Assembly: GCF_005047355.1 (NCBI RefSeq)
Contig: NZ_SUMC01000017.1
Location: 93,953-157,952 of the forward strand
DNA length: 64,000 nucleotides
DNA from: Actinacidiphila oryziradicis
Lineage (GTDB): Bacteria > Actinomycetota > Actinomycetes > Streptomycetales > Streptomycetaceae
Direction: 5' to 3'
Part shown: piece after piece, positions 7,768 through 16,956 of the stretch
How the letters are laid out: each line of letters opens with the position of its first letter
Numbering within the stretch: the first letter of the stretch is position 1
Made by a program: the position numbers and the translations under genes
Notes under the pieces: generated by a model
Databases searched by the model: none
What the model was told of the DNA's origin: nothing
What the model saw: the letters and a program-made list of their open reading frames with translations, nothing else

Positions 7768-9273
7768 TCAGTGCACGTCGCCCATCAGGCCGACGACCTT
7801 CCTGCGGTACGCCAGGAAGGCGATGCCGGCCAGCGCGGCCAGGGCGCCCTGTACCGCGAAGGCGGTCTCCGACAGGAACGCGTTGCCGATGACCAGCTGG
7901 ATGATGGCCGCGACGCAGTCGCCCGCGGTGACAGCCAGGAACCACAGGCCCATCACCTGGCCGGAGTACTTGACCGGCGCCAGCCTCGTGGAGACGGAGA
8001 GGCCGACGGGGGAGAGGCAGAGCTCGCCGACGGTCTGGATGAGGTAGACCATGGTCAGCCACATGGGCGAGACCTTGGTGCCGTCACTCGCCGCCGCCTG
8101 GGCGAGCATCATGACGCCGAACGACACACCGATGCTGACCAGGCCGTAGGAGAACTTCGCGGCGGTGCTGGGATTGCGGCGGCCCAGCTTCACCCAGAGC
8201 AGGGCGAACACCGGGGCGAGCGCCATGATGAAGAGCGGGTTGAGGGACTGGAACCAGCTCTCGGGGAAGTTGAAGCCGAAGAGCGTGGACGAGGTGTGGT
8301 CGGACGCGAAGACGGTCAGGGTCGAGCCGGACTGGTCGTAGATCAGCCAGAAGACGGCGGCCGCGATGAAGAACCAGATGAAGCCGGTCATCTTTGACTT
8401 CTCGTCCGCCGTGAGCTCCTTGTCCCGCCGGATCCGGGCGAAGTAGTACACCGGCAGGGCGAGACCGATCAGTGACAATGGCCACAGCACCCAGTTGATG
8501 GTGAAGGAGCCGGTGAAGGTGACGACACCGTAGAACGCCACGGCGAGGGCGAGCCAGATCAACGCCTTTCGCACCAGCGCCAGGCGCTCGGCAGCGGCCA
8601 GTGGGGTCGGGACGATGCTGCTGCGGTCGCTGAGGTGACGGGTGCCGATCAGGAATTGGCCGAGGCCCAGCGCCATGCCGACACCGGCCAGGGCGAAGCC
8701 GAGGTGCCAGTTCACCTTCTGGCCGACAGTGCCGATGACCAGCGGGGCGAAGAAGGCACCGAGGTTGATGCCGATGTAGAAGAGGGTGAAGCCGGCGTCG
8801 CGTCGGGGGTCGGTGCGGTCCGGGTAGAGGTGGCCGACCATGGTGCTGATGTTGGATTTCAGCAGGCCGGAGCCGATGGCGATGAATACCAGGCCCAGGA
8901 AGAAGGACGTCTTGACCGGCACCGCCAGCAGGAAGTGGCCGATCATGATGATCGTGCCGCCGATGGCGACGGTCCTGCGGGGGCCGAAGAGCCGGTCCGC
9001 GACCCAGCCGCCGGGCATGGCCAGCAGATACACCGTGGCGGTGTAGACGCTGTATATGGCCGCGGCCGTCGCGGCCTTGATGCCGAGACCGCCGTCGGAC
9101 ACGGAGGCCGTGAGGTAAAGGACGAGCAGCGCCCGCATGCCGTAGTAGCTGAACCGCTCCCACGTCTCGGTCATGAAGAGGGTGGCCAGGCCGCGGGGGT
9201 GGCCGAAGAAGGTCTTGCCGCCGGCGAGAGGGTTGTCCCGCGGGGCGGGACCCTTCGTCAGGCTGGACGCCAT
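7768..9273 (-). CDS. POT family proton-coupled di/tripeptide transporter
   Basis: This 501-residue membrane protein of the major facilitator superfamily imports small peptides with protons. The POT signatures are visible: ETWERFSYYGMRALL in helix 1 (the ExxER-like motif), GGWVADRLFGPRRT in the helix 2-3 loop, and FTLFYIGINLGAFFAP, the FYxxINxG motif of helix 5. About 13-14 hydrophobic helices can be traced, the family norm. AAGGAT precedes ATG 9273. The upstream region is shared with the divergent response regulator gene and contains an AT-rich patch (9351-9400) suitable for promoters. Confidence 0.92.
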   Translation of the reverse strand: MASSLTKGPAPRDNPLAGGKTFFGHPRGLATLFMTETWERFSYYGMRALLVLYLTASVSDGGLGIKAATAAAIYSVYTATVYLLAMPGGWVADRLFGPRRTVAIGGTIIMIGHFLLAVPVKTSFFLGLVFIAIGSGLLKSNISTMVGHLYPDRTDPRRDAGFTLFYIGINLGAFFAPLVIGTVGQKVNWHLGFALAGVGMALGLGQFLIGTRHLSDRSSIVPTPLAAAERLALVRKALIWLALAVAFYGVVTFTGSFTINWVLWPLSLIGLALPVYYFARIRRDKELTADEKSKMTGFIWFFIAAAVFWLIYDQSGSTLTVFASDHTSSTLFGFNFPESWFQSLNPLFIMALAPVFALLWVKLGRRNPSTAAKFSYGLVSIGVSFGVMMLAQAAASDGTKVSPMWLTMVYLIQTVGELCLSPVGLSVSTRLAPVKYSGQVMGLWFLAVTAGDCVAAIIQLVIGNAFLSETAFAVQGALAALAGIAFLAYRRKVVGLMGDVH

Positions 9274-9472
9274 GGTCGATCCTTGCGTGCTCGGGACGGG
9301 GCGGCTTTCGTGGGGGCGCCGAATGTCCCGGAGGGGGGTGGGGGGGACAGAAAAAGGCTTTTAGCCACTTTATGGCACCAGAACGTATGGTATAAGTCGT
9401 CTTGAGACGTACTTCACAAGGCTTGACGCGCGCTCGCCCCGCAGGTCATCGCGGTCGGACTACCATCAGCGC

Positions 9473-10150
9473 ATGACCCGCGTACTGCTCGCCGAGGACG
9501 ACGCATCCATCTCGGAACCACTCGCACGCGCTCTGCGCCGCGAGGGCTATGAGGTTGAGGTGCGCGAGGACGGCCCCACCGCGCTTGAGGCCGGTCTGCT
9601 GGGCGCATTCGACCTTCTGGTGCTCGATCTGGGACTGCCCGGTATCGACGGGCTCGAGGTGTGCAGGCGACTGCGCACCGAGGGCCACAGCTTTCCGGTG
9701 CTGGTGCTCACCGCCCGCGCCGACGAGGTGGACACAGTGGTCGGCCTGGATGCCGGTGCCGACGACTATGTCACCAAACCCTTCCGCCTGGCGGAGCTGC
9801 TGGCCCGCGTGCGGGCGCTGCTGCGGCGTGGCGCGACCGAGGGCACGCCACAGCCGACGACCCAGGGTGTGCGGATCGACGTGGAGTCGCACCGGGCGTG
9901 GATGGGCGACGAGGAGCTCCAGCTCACGGCGAAGGAGTTCGACCTGCTGCGGGTCCTGGTGAGGGACGCGGGGCGGGTCGTCACCCGGGAGCAGCTGATG
10001 CGCGAGGTGTGGGACACGACCTGGTGGTCGTCCACTAAGACCCTCGACATGCACATCTCGTGGCTGCGCAAGAAGCTGGGTGACGACGCGGCGGCTCCGC
10101 GGTACATCTCCACGGTGCGCGGTGTGGGCTTCCGGTTCGAGAAGAACTGA
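9473..10150 (+). CDS. OmpR-family response regulator
   Basis: This 225-residue regulator has an N-terminal receiver domain (acidic pocket AEDD at 7-10, phosphorylation site D52 in VLDLGLPG, conserved Lys in TKPF). Its C-terminal winged-helix DNA-binding domain contains LTAKEFDLLRVLVRDAGRVV and DMHISWLRKKLGDD. It should be phosphorylated by the histidine kinase encoded 203 bases downstream. The order regulator then kinase is usual, but the gap between them is not, because a repeat element lies in it. The signal and target genes are unknown. Confidence 0.92.
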   Translation: MTRVLLAEDDASISEPLARALRREGYEVEVREDGPTALEAGLLGAFDLLVLDLGLPGIDGLEVCRRLRTEGHSFPVLVLTARADEVDTVVGLDAGADDYVTKPFRLAELLARVRALLRRGATEGTPQPTTQGVRIDVESHRAWMGDEELQLTAKEFDLLRVLVRDAGRVVTREQLMREVWDTTWWSSTKTLDMHISWLRKKLGDDAAAPRYISTVRGVGFRFEKN

Positions 10151-10191
10151 CTCAGCCGAGGATCTGCTGCCGATGCCCTGCCGGACACGGC

Positions 10192-10329
10192 CTAGGAGCG
10201 CACTGAAGATCTATGCCGGGCTCCCGGCGCCCGGCACGCCCATCTGCTGCGTTGGCCGAATCCCCAGATGCAGCTGGACGCACCGGACACCGCTCGCTGA
10301 TCCGGCCTAGATCTTCAGCACACTCCTAG
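10192..10329. mobile_element. Inverted-repeat element splitting a two-component operon
   Basis: Imperfect 22-base inverted repeats lie at 10192-10213 and 10308-10329. The outer 7 bases (CTAGGAG) and the inner 11 (CTGAAGATCTA) match exactly; the four in between differ. The 138-base unit has no coding capacity and lies between the response regulator and its kinase. This looks like a MITE or insertion-sequence relic. Thirteen bases of one end (CTAGGAGCGCACT) recur right at the stop codon of whiB (46808-46820). Confidence 0.6.
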
Positions 10330-10353
10330 TCCTGTCCCAGCCCGGAGGGCACA

Positions 10354-11655
10354 TTGCGCCGCCGACTGATCACCTCCACGCTCGCCGTGGTGCTTGTTGT
10401 CATCGCTGTCTTCGGCGTCTCGCTCGTCATCGTCGAGGCCCGGACGATCGAGAACAGCGCCAAGGACAGCGTGCAGTCCGAGGCTGTCCGGCTGGTCGGG
10501 ATCGTGGAGAACCGGCTGGTCGGAAAGGAGAAGATCAACTCGGAGGTGCTGAAGCCGCAGATCACCCAGAACCGGTACGCGATCGTGAAGATCTCCGGTC
10601 GGGCGCCGATCGCCGTCGGCCCCCGCCCGACCGGCCAGGTGATCGCCAGTACGGCGTCGGGCGAGCACGGCGAGTCCGTGACCGTCGAGGAGCCGCGCAG
10701 CGTGGTCAGCGAGGAGATCGGCCGTACGCTGCTGATCATTCTGGCGGTCGCGCTGCTGGCGGTGCTGGCCGCCGTGGTCCTCGCCGTACGCCAGGCCCGG
10801 CGGCTCAGCAGCCCGCTCACCGACCTGGCCGAGACCGCCGAGCGGCTCGGTTCCGGCGATCCCCGGCCCAGGCACCGTCGCTACGGGGTGCCGGAGCTGG
10901 ACCGGGTGGCGGATGTGCTGGATGGCAGTGCCGAGCGGATCGCCCGGATGCTGACGGCGGAGCGGCGGCTGGCGGCTGACGCCTCGCATCAGCTCCGTAC
11001 GCCGCTGACCGCGCTGTCGATGCGGCTGGAGGAGATCATCGCCACCGCCGACGACCAGGAGACGGTCAAGGAGGAGGCGACGATCGCGCTGGGCCAGGTC
11101 GAGCGGCTGACGGATGTGGTGCAGCGGCTGCTGACCAATGCCCGGGACCCGCGGACCGGGTCGGCGGTCGACTTCGATCTCGACGATGTGATCAAGCAGC
11201 AGGTCGAGGAGTGGCGGCCGGCCTACCGCAACGAGGGCCGGATCCTCGTCCTCACCGGCACCAGGCGGTTGCGGGCCGTCGGCACTCCGGGGGCCGTTGC
11301 CCAGGTGCTGGCGACACTGATCGAGAACTCACTGATGCACGGGGCGGGCAAGGTCGAGATCCACACCAGGGTCATCGGCAATCAGACGGTCGTCGAGGTG
11401 ACGGACGAGGGCCCGGGGGTGCCGCCGGACCTGGGGTCGCGGGTCTTCGAGCGTGCGGTCAGCGGCCGGAACTCCACCGGCCTGGGACTGGCCGTCGCCC
11501 GGGATCTGGCGGAGGCGGACGGCGGGCGGCTGGAGCTGCTGCAACAGCGGGCGCCGGTCTTCGCGCTGTTCCTGGGGAAGACGAGCCCGCCCGGTGGGAA
11601 CTCAGGTCTCCTCGGCCAGGGCATCGACCCGGGCCCGACCCCGTCGGGCGGTTGA
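10354..11655 (+). CDS. Sensor histidine kinase
   Basis: This 433-residue membrane kinase partners the upstream regulator. TTG 10354 is taken as start because GGAGGG precedes it and MRRRLITSTLAVVLVVIAVF gives a normal first membrane helix. A ~100-residue extracellular sensor follows, then a second helix (TLLIILAVALLAVLAAVVLA), a HAMP-like linker, the phosphoacceptor H212 in DASHQLRTPLTAL, and ATP-binding motifs (LIENSLMHG N box, DEGPGVP G1, NSTGLGLAVARDLAEADGG G2). The tail is Gly/Pro-rich. The ligand is unknown. Convergent with the GtrA gene. Confidence 0.92.
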   Translation: MRRRLITSTLAVVLVVIAVFGVSLVIVEARTIENSAKDSVQSEAVRLVGIVENRLVGKEKINSEVLKPQITQNRYAIVKISGRAPIAVGPRPTGQVIASTASGEHGESVTVEEPRSVVSEEIGRTLLIILAVALLAVLAAVVLAVRQARRLSSPLTDLAETAERLGSGDPRPRHRRYGVPELDRVADVLDGSAERIARMLTAERRLAADASHQLRTPLTALSMRLEEIIATADDQETVKEEATIALGQVERLTDVVQRLLTNARDPRTGSAVDFDLDDVIKQQVEEWRPAYRNEGRILVLTGTRRLRAVGTPGAVAQVLATLIENSLMHGAGKVEIHTRVIGNQTVVEVTDEGPGVPPDLGSRVFERAVSGRNSTGLGLAVARDLAEADGGRLELLQQRAPVFALFLGKTSPPGGNSGLLGQGIDPGPTPSGG

Positions 11656-11683
11656 GGCCGCCCTTCGCCGGACCGGACAGGGC

Positions 11684-12226
11684 CTAGTTCCGGGTACGGG
11701 CGGCCTTGCCGGGGTGCGGCTCCGTCTGCACTGCCTCCAGGAACGATTCGGCTTGCTCCACCGCCTCCCGGGCCGGCAGCGCCTTGAAGACCCAGCTGCG
11801 GTAGGACCAGAAGCGGAAGAGGGTGGCGACGCCGATGCCGACGAACTTGAAGATGTTGCTCTGCACCTGGCTGTTCCAGCCCATGCCGTACGTCGCCGTG
11901 AACAGCACGCCGTTCTCGATCACCAGGCCGATGGCGCTGAAGAAGAGAAAGAGGCCGAGCTCCTTGCCGCGCCGCTGGCGGTCCCGGTCGCGGTAGGTGA
12001 AGTACCGGAAGCCGACATAGTTGAACACGATGGCGACGAGGGTGCCTATGATGCTGGCCCGGACGACCGCCAGGTGTGTGACGTGCCACAGCACGTTTGT
12101 GACACCAAGGTTCACAAAGATGCCGGCGATGCCCACGAGCCCGAATTTCGCGATCTCACGGAACAGCCTGCCCAGCCCGGCTTGTAGGCCCTTGGGACGG
12201 GCACTCAGCCCGGTCGAACCACCCAT
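11684..12226 (-). CDS. GtrA family membrane protein
   Basis: This 180-residue protein has four predicted membrane helices, starting with FGLVGIAGIFVNLGVTNVLW, and the family phrases FNYVGFRYFTYR and FKFVGIGVATLFRFWSYRSWVF. GtrA proteins help move or use undecaprenyl-phosphate-linked sugars across the membrane for cell-surface glycosylation. The Lys/Glu-rich C-terminal tail is cytoplasmic. In this window it could serve the wall glycopolymer genes, but it is separated from them by purKE and the dipeptidase. The promoter region is shared with the divergent purK. Confidence 0.88.
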   Translation of the reverse strand: MGGSTGLSARPKGLQAGLGRLFREIAKFGLVGIAGIFVNLGVTNVLWHVTHLAVVRASIIGTLVAIVFNYVGFRYFTYRDRDRQRRGKELGLFLFFSAIGLVIENGVLFTATYGMGWNSQVQSNIFKFVGIGVATLFRFWSYRSWVFKALPAREAVEQAESFLEAVQTEPHPGKAARTRN

Positions 12227-12337
12227 AGTGATCTTTTGGCCTTGTCTGTCCGGCGGATGTTGGAGGCCTTCATGCTAGCCGGGGCCTCTGGTACCCGCCG
12301 TTCGAGGGGTGAACCGTGCGCAGATATCCTTAAGACT

Positions 12338-13558
12338 GTGACATTCCCGGTAGTCGGCATCATCGGTGGCGGCCAGCTCGCCCGTATGACGCACGAAGCG
12401 GGCATCCCGCTCGGCGTCAGGTTCAAGCTTCTCAGCGACACCCCGCAGGATTCCGCGGCGCAGGTCGTGGGCGACGTCGTGATCGGCGACTACCGCGACC
12501 TGGAGACGCTGCGTGCGTTCGCCCGCGGCTGTGACGTCATCACCTTTGACCACGAGCATGTGCCGACCGCGCATCTGCTCGCCCTGGAGGCGGACGGCGT
12601 CGCCGTCCGCCCGGGGCCCGCCGCCCTGGTGCACGCCCAGGACAAGGGCGTGATGCGGGCCAGGCTCGACGAGATCGGCGTCCCCTGCCCCCGGCACCGG
12701 ATCGTCGCCGACCCGGCAGATGTCGTCCGCTTCGCGGAGGAGGGGATGCAGGGTGGGGTGGTGGGAGCAGGCAGCGGGGTGGTGGGAGCAGGCAGCGGGG
12801 TGGTGGGAGCAGGCAGCGGTTTTCCCGTCGTCCTGAAGACCGTGCGCGGCGGCTACGACGGCAAGGGGGTTTGGATCGTAGGCAGCGCAGAAGAGGCGGG
12901 TGACGCGTTCCGGGCCGGCGTGCCGGTGCTGGCGGAGGAGAAGGTCGACTTCGTACGGGAGCTGGCGGCCAATGTCGTACGGTCCCCGCACGGGCAGGCC
13001 GTCGCGTATCCCGTCGTGGAATCGATCCAGGTCAACGGCGTATGCGACACGGTGATCGCTCCCGCGCCGGGGCTGGACGGCGAGTCGGCCGCCCTGGCCC
13101 AGCGGCTCGCCCTGACCATAGCCAAGGAGCTCGGCGTCGTCGGCCACCTCGCCGTGGAGCTCTTCGAGACCCGCAATGACGACGGGACCACCGGCCTTCT
13201 CGTCAACGAACTCGCCATGCGCCCGCACAACAGCGGCCACTGGACCCAGGACGGCGCCATCACGTCCCAGTTCGCCAACCATCTGCGGGCCGTCCTCGAT
13301 CTGCCGCTCGGCGACCCGCGTCCGCGCGCCAAGTGGACTGTCATGGCCAATGTGCTCGGCGGCGACTACCCCAACATGTACGGGGCGTTTCTGCACTGCA
13401 TGGCCCGCGACCCCCAGCTGAAGATCCATATGTACGGCAAGGATGTGAAGCCCGGCCGCAAGGTCGGCCACGTCAACACCTACGGCGACGATCTGTCCGA
13501 GGTGCGCGCACGTGCCCGGCACGCCGCCGACTACCTGCGAGGAACGATCGACGAATGA
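12338..13558 (+). CDS. purK: N5-carboxyaminoimidazole ribonucleotide synthase (PurK)
   Basis: PurK uses ATP and bicarbonate to carboxylate aminoimidazole ribonucleotide in purine synthesis, feeding PurE. The 406-residue protein shows the N-terminal GIIGGGQLARM, the ATP-grasp segment FPVVLKTVRGGYDGKGVWIV, and the metal-binding VNELAMRPHNSGHWT. GTG 12338 gives the normal N terminus; frames further upstream are not protein-like. A tandem insertion of three GVVGAGS heptads just before the ATP-grasp beta strand is unusual. The stop overlaps the ATG of purE (ATGA), so the two are coupled. Confidence 0.95.
   Translation: MTFPVVGIIGGGQLARMTHEAGIPLGVRFKLLSDTPQDSAAQVVGDVVIGDYRDLETLRAFARGCDVITFDHEHVPTAHLLALEADGVAVRPGPAALVHAQDKGVMRARLDEIGVPCPRHRIVADPADVVRFAEEGMQGGVVGAGSGVVGAGSGVVGAGSGFPVVLKTVRGGYDGKGVWIVGSAEEAGDAFRAGVPVLAEEKVDFVRELAANVVRSPHGQAVAYPVVESIQVNGVCDTVIAPAPGLDGESAALAQRLALTIAKELGVVGHLAVELFETRNDDGTTGLLVNELAMRPHNSGHWTQDGAITSQFANHLRAVLDLPLGDPRPRAKWTVMANVLGGDYPNMYGAFLHCMARDPQLKIHMYGKDVKPGRKVGHVNTYGDDLSEVRARARHAADYLRGTIDE
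12755..12817 (+). repeat. Three tandem 21-base repeats inside purK
   Basis: Identical 21-base units lie at 12755-12775, 12776-12796 and 12797-12817, each encoding GVVGAGS. They sit in the loop before the ATP-binding strand FPVVLKT. Because the length is a multiple of three, copy-number changes would keep the frame. Confidence 0.95.
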
Positions 13559-14097
13559 GTCTCTCCCCCGACTCCCCTGCCTCCCCCGCGGTCGGCATCG
13601 TGATGGGTTCCGACTCCGACTGGCCGGTCATGGAGGCCGCCGCCCGGGCCCTCGACGAGTTCGAGGTGCCCTACGAGGTCGATGTCGTGTCCGCCCACCG
13701 CATGCCGCGCGAAATGGTCGCGTACGGCGAGCAGGCCGCCGGCCGCGGCCTCAAGGTCATCATCGCGGGCGCCGGCGGCGCCGCCCACCTGCCGGGCATG
13801 CTGGCCTCCGTCACCCCGCTGCCGGTCATCGGTGTGCCGGTGCCGCTGAAGTACCTCGACGGCATGGACTCGCTGCTGTCCATCGTCCAGATGCCGGCCG
13901 GTGTGCCGGTCGCCGCGGTGTCCGTCGCCGGCGCCCGCAACGCCGGGCTGCTCGCCGTCCGTATCCTCGCCGCCCACGACACGGAACTCCTCGCCCGCAT
14001 GCGGCACTTCCAGGACGACCTGAATCAGCAGGCCATCGACAAGGGCAAGCGTCTGCGTGCCAAGGTGGACGGCACCGGCTTCGGCTTCGCCAAGTAA
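13555..14097 (+). CDS. purE: N5-carboxyaminoimidazole ribonucleotide mutase (PurE)
   Basis: PurE moves the carboxyl group on N5-CAIR to give CAIR, the next step after PurK. The 180-residue protein carries GIVMGSDSDWPVMEAAA, SAHRMP with the catalytic His, and IIAGAGGAAHLPGM, all hallmarks of class I PurE. ATG 13555 overlaps the purK stop. It is followed 24 bases later by the dipeptidase gene on the same strand, which may share the transcript. Confidence 0.96.
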   Translation: MSLSPDSPASPAVGIVMGSDSDWPVMEAAARALDEFEVPYEVDVVSAHRMPREMVAYGEQAAGRGLKVIIAGAGGAAHLPGMLASVTPLPVIGVPVPLKYLDGMDSLLSIVQMPAGVPVAAVSVAGARNAGLLAVRILAAHDTELLARMRHFQDDLNQQAIDKGKRLRAKVDGTGFGFAK

Positions 14098-14121
14098 GCG
14101 CCCGACAACTTACGGAGACCC

Positions 14122-15312
14122 ATGACCAGGGATCTGCTCGCCCACGCCCGGGATCTGCTCGCCGCCCATCCCGTCGTGGACGGCCACAACGACCTTCCGT
14201 GGGCGCTGCGCCAGCAGGTCCGCTACGACCTCGACCAGCGCGACATCGCCACTGACCAGTCCGCGCACCTCCACACCGACATCCCCCGGCTCCGGGCGGG
14301 CGGTGTCGGCGCGCAGTTCTGGTCCGTCTATGTGCGCTCCGACTTCGCCGGTGACAATGCCGTCACTGCCGTCCTGGAGCAGATCGACGTCGTCCTGCGG
14401 CTCGTCGACCGCTACCCGGCCGACCTGCGGCTCGCCGTCACCGCCGACGACATGGAGGCGGCCCGCGCCGAAGGCCGGGTCGCCTCCCTCATGGGCGCCG
14501 AGGGCGGCCACAGCATCAACAACTCCCTGGCCGTACTGCGGGCGCTGCATGCCCTCGGCGTGCGCTACATGACGCTCACCCACAACGACAACCTCGACTG
14601 GGCGGACTCCGCGACCGACGTCCCCAAGGCCGGCGGGCTCACCGCCTTCGGCGAGGAGGTCGTCCGTGAGATGAACCGCACCGGCGTGCTTGTCGACCTC
14701 TCCCATGTCGCCCCCGACACCATGCGTGACGCCCTCCGGGTCACCGAGGCACCGGTTGTCTTCTCGCACTCCTCCTCCCGGGCCGTCTGCGACCACGTAC
14801 GCAACATCCCTGATGACGTCCTGGAGCTGTTGCCCGGCAACGCCGGCGTCGCCATGGCCACCTTCGTCCCGCAGTTCGTCCTCCCCGCAGCCGCCGAGTG
14901 GATGGTCGGCGCCAACGAGAACATGCGGGCGAACGGCTTCCACGCGCTGGACCACACCCCTGCCGGGATGAAGATCCAGCACGCCTACGAGGCCGAGCAC
15001 CCCCGGCCCGTCGCCACCGCGGCCACCGTCGCCGACCACCTCGACCACATGCGCGACGTCGCCGGCATCGACCACATCGGCATTGGCGGCGACTTCGACG
15101 GGGTCCCCTTCACCCCCTCCGGCCTCGACGATGTCTCCGGCTACCCCAACCTCATCGCCGAGCTGCTGCGCCGCCGCTGGTCCGACGCCGACCTCGCCAA
15201 GCTGACCTGGCACAACGCCGTCCGCGTGCTCCGCGACGCGGAGTCAGTGGCGGTGGAGCTCCAGGGCCGGCGCGGCCCGTCCAACGCCACGATCGACGAG
15301 CTGGACGCGTAG
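14122..15312 (+). CDS. Membrane (renal) dipeptidase family M19
   Basis: This 396-residue zinc peptidase cleaves dipeptides with broad specificity. DGHNDLPW near residue 20 provides the first metal ligands, MGAEGGHSI the bridging Glu, FSHSSSRAVCDHVRN a His ligand, and HIGIGGDFDG the late Asp. No signal peptide is present, so it is cytoplasmic. CGGAGA precedes ATG 14122. A purK-purE-M19 order matches what I recall from S. coelicolor, where the dipeptidase (SCO3058) has a crystal structure. Ends convergently with the sugar-nucleotide dehydrogenase. Confidence 0.93.
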   Translation: MTRDLLAHARDLLAAHPVVDGHNDLPWALRQQVRYDLDQRDIATDQSAHLHTDIPRLRAGGVGAQFWSVYVRSDFAGDNAVTAVLEQIDVVLRLVDRYPADLRLAVTADDMEAARAEGRVASLMGAEGGHSINNSLAVLRALHALGVRYMTLTHNDNLDWADSATDVPKAGGLTAFGEEVVREMNRTGVLVDLSHVAPDTMRDALRVTEAPVVFSHSSSRAVCDHVRNIPDDVLELLPGNAGVAMATFVPQFVLPAAAEWMVGANENMRANGFHALDHTPAGMKIQHAYEAEHPRPVATAATVADHLDHMRDVAGIDHIGIGGDFDGVPFTPSGLDDVSGYPNLIAELLRRRWSDADLAKLTWHNAVRVLRDAESVAVELQGRRGPSNATIDELDA

Positions 15313-15344
15313 CGGCGTTCCCGCCGCGCGGGTGCGGCGTCGCT

Positions 15345-15461
15345 GCCGCCTGCGGCCGCGGTCATCGGTTCGTACTCCGGTGCCGTCCGCACGTCCGCAC
15401 GTCCGCACCTGGCCAGGCCGCAGCTGCCGCTGGGTCTACTGCGACCGCGGCCGGAGGCGGC
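15345..15461. repeat. 19-base inverted repeat between convergent genes
   Basis: Arms at 15345-15363 and 15443-15461 match over 19 bases with one mismatch, separated by 79 bases that include three tandem CGTCCGCA units near 15382-15405. The right arm touches the stop codon of the dehydrogenase. It may act as a bidirectional terminator or be an element relic. Confidence 0.6.
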
Positions 15462-16807
15462 TACGCGTTCGGGCGGCCCATCGCCCGGAACGTCCACCCC
15501 GTCTTGCGCCAGAGCACCGGATCCAGCGCATTGCGCCCGTCGATGACATGACGCCGGGTGGCGACCGCGCCGAGTTCCGCGGGGTCAAGCTCGCGGAACT
15601 CCCGCCATTCGGTGAGGTGCAGGACGATGTCCGCGCCGCGTACCGCGTCCAGGGCGCTGTCCGCGTACCCGAGCGTCGGGAAGAGCTTGCGGGCGTTGTC
15701 CATCCCCTTGGGGTCGTAGACGGTCACCTGGCCGCCCTGGAGATGGATCTGCCCGGCGACGTTCAGTGCTGGGGAGTCCCGTACGTCGTCGGAGTCGGGT
15801 TTGAAGGTCGCGCCCAGCACCGCGATCCGTTTCCCCAGGAAGGACCCGGCGCCGCCGACGGCTTCCCGGGCCAGCTCCACCATGTGGCCGCGCCGCCGCA
15901 TGTTGATGGAGTCGACCTCGCGGAGGAAGGTCAGCGCTTGGTCGACCCCCAGCTCACCGGCGCGGGCCATGAAGGCGCGGATGTCCTTGGGCAGACAGCC
16001 GCCGCCGAAGCCGATGCCGGCCCGGAGGAATCGGTGGCCGATCCGCTCGTCGTGGCCGATGGCCTCGGCGAGCTTCACGACATCGCCGCCGGCGGCCTCG
16101 CTGACCTCCGCCATGGCGTTGATGAAGGAGATCTTGGTCGCCAGGAAGGCATTGGCAGCGGTCTTGACCAGCTCGGCCGTCGGATAGTCGGTGACGACGA
16201 AAGGCGTGCCTTCTGCGACGGGCGTGGAGTAAACCTCCCGCAGCAGCCTTTCCGCGTTCTCCGACGCCACCCCGGCCACGATCCGGTCCGGGTGCAGGGT
16301 GTCCTTGACGGCGAAGCCCTCGCGGAGGAATTCCGGGTTCCACGCCAGCTCCGCCGCGGCCCCGGCCGGGGCCAGCTCGGCGAGCCGCGCGGCGAGCCGG
16401 GCGGCGCTGCCCACCGGGACGGTGGACTTGCCGACAACGAGCGCGGGCCGTGTCAGGTGCGGGGCGAGCAGGTCGAAGGCGCTGTCGACGTAACTCATGT
16501 CGCACGCGTATTCGCCGTGCTTCTGCGGGGTGTTGACGCATACGAAGTGGACGTCGCCGAACTCGGCGACCTCCGCCCACGAGGTGGTGAACCGCAGCCG
16601 CCCGCTGGAGCCGGGCAGCCCGGCCACATGCCTGCCGAGCAGTTCCTCCAGCCCGGGCTCGTACATGGGGATCCGGCCGGCGGCCAGCGTCTTGATCTTC
16701 GCGGGGTCGATGTCCAGCCCCAGCACCTCGAAGCCCAGCTCGGCCATGGCCGCGGCGTGGGTCGCGCCGAGATAGCCGGTGCCGATCACGGTGAGCCTGA
16801 GTGCCAT
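15461..16807 (-). CDS. UDP-glucose/GDP-mannose dehydrogenase family protein
   Basis: This 448-residue enzyme oxidises the C6 alcohol of a nucleotide sugar to a uronic acid with two NAD+. The N-terminal Rossmann motif is VIGTGYLGATHAAAMAELG. The middle domain carries NPEFLREGFAVKDTLHPDRI, and the catalytic Cys is in GIGFGGGCLPKDIRAF. The C-terminal domain has LGATFKPDSDDVRDSP. UDP-glucose is the commonest substrate (Ugd), but sequence alone does not exclude others. GGGAGG lies upstream of ATG 16807. The product could feed a uronic-acid-containing wall polymer handled by the nearby LCP proteins. Confidence 0.93.
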   Translation of the reverse strand: MALRLTVIGTGYLGATHAAAMAELGFEVLGLDIDPAKIKTLAAGRIPMYEPGLEELLGRHVAGLPGSSGRLRFTTSWAEVAEFGDVHFVCVNTPQKHGEYACDMSYVDSAFDLLAPHLTRPALVVGKSTVPVGSAARLAARLAELAPAGAAAELAWNPEFLREGFAVKDTLHPDRIVAGVASENAERLLREVYSTPVAEGTPFVVTDYPTAELVKTAANAFLATKISFINAMAEVSEAAGGDVVKLAEAIGHDERIGHRFLRAGIGFGGGCLPKDIRAFMARAGELGVDQALTFLREVDSINMRRRGHMVELAREAVGGAGSFLGKRIAVLGATFKPDSDDVRDSPALNVAGQIHLQGGQVTVYDPKGMDNARKLFPTLGYADSALDAVRGADIVLHLTEWREFRELDPAELGAVATRRHVIDGRNALDPVLWRKTGWTFRAMGRPNA

Positions 16808-16956
16808 GCGAGGTCCCTCCCGGGGGTGGCCGATTTCGTGGCTGAGCATAACCGCGGAGAGCGGTGGCAGGCCCGTCGCCACCGCCCGGCCTCTTGGGAC
16901 CTCTTGCGCAAACCGTGGGCACGGGGGTGTCCCATCCCTCACAATGCGCCCTGAAG

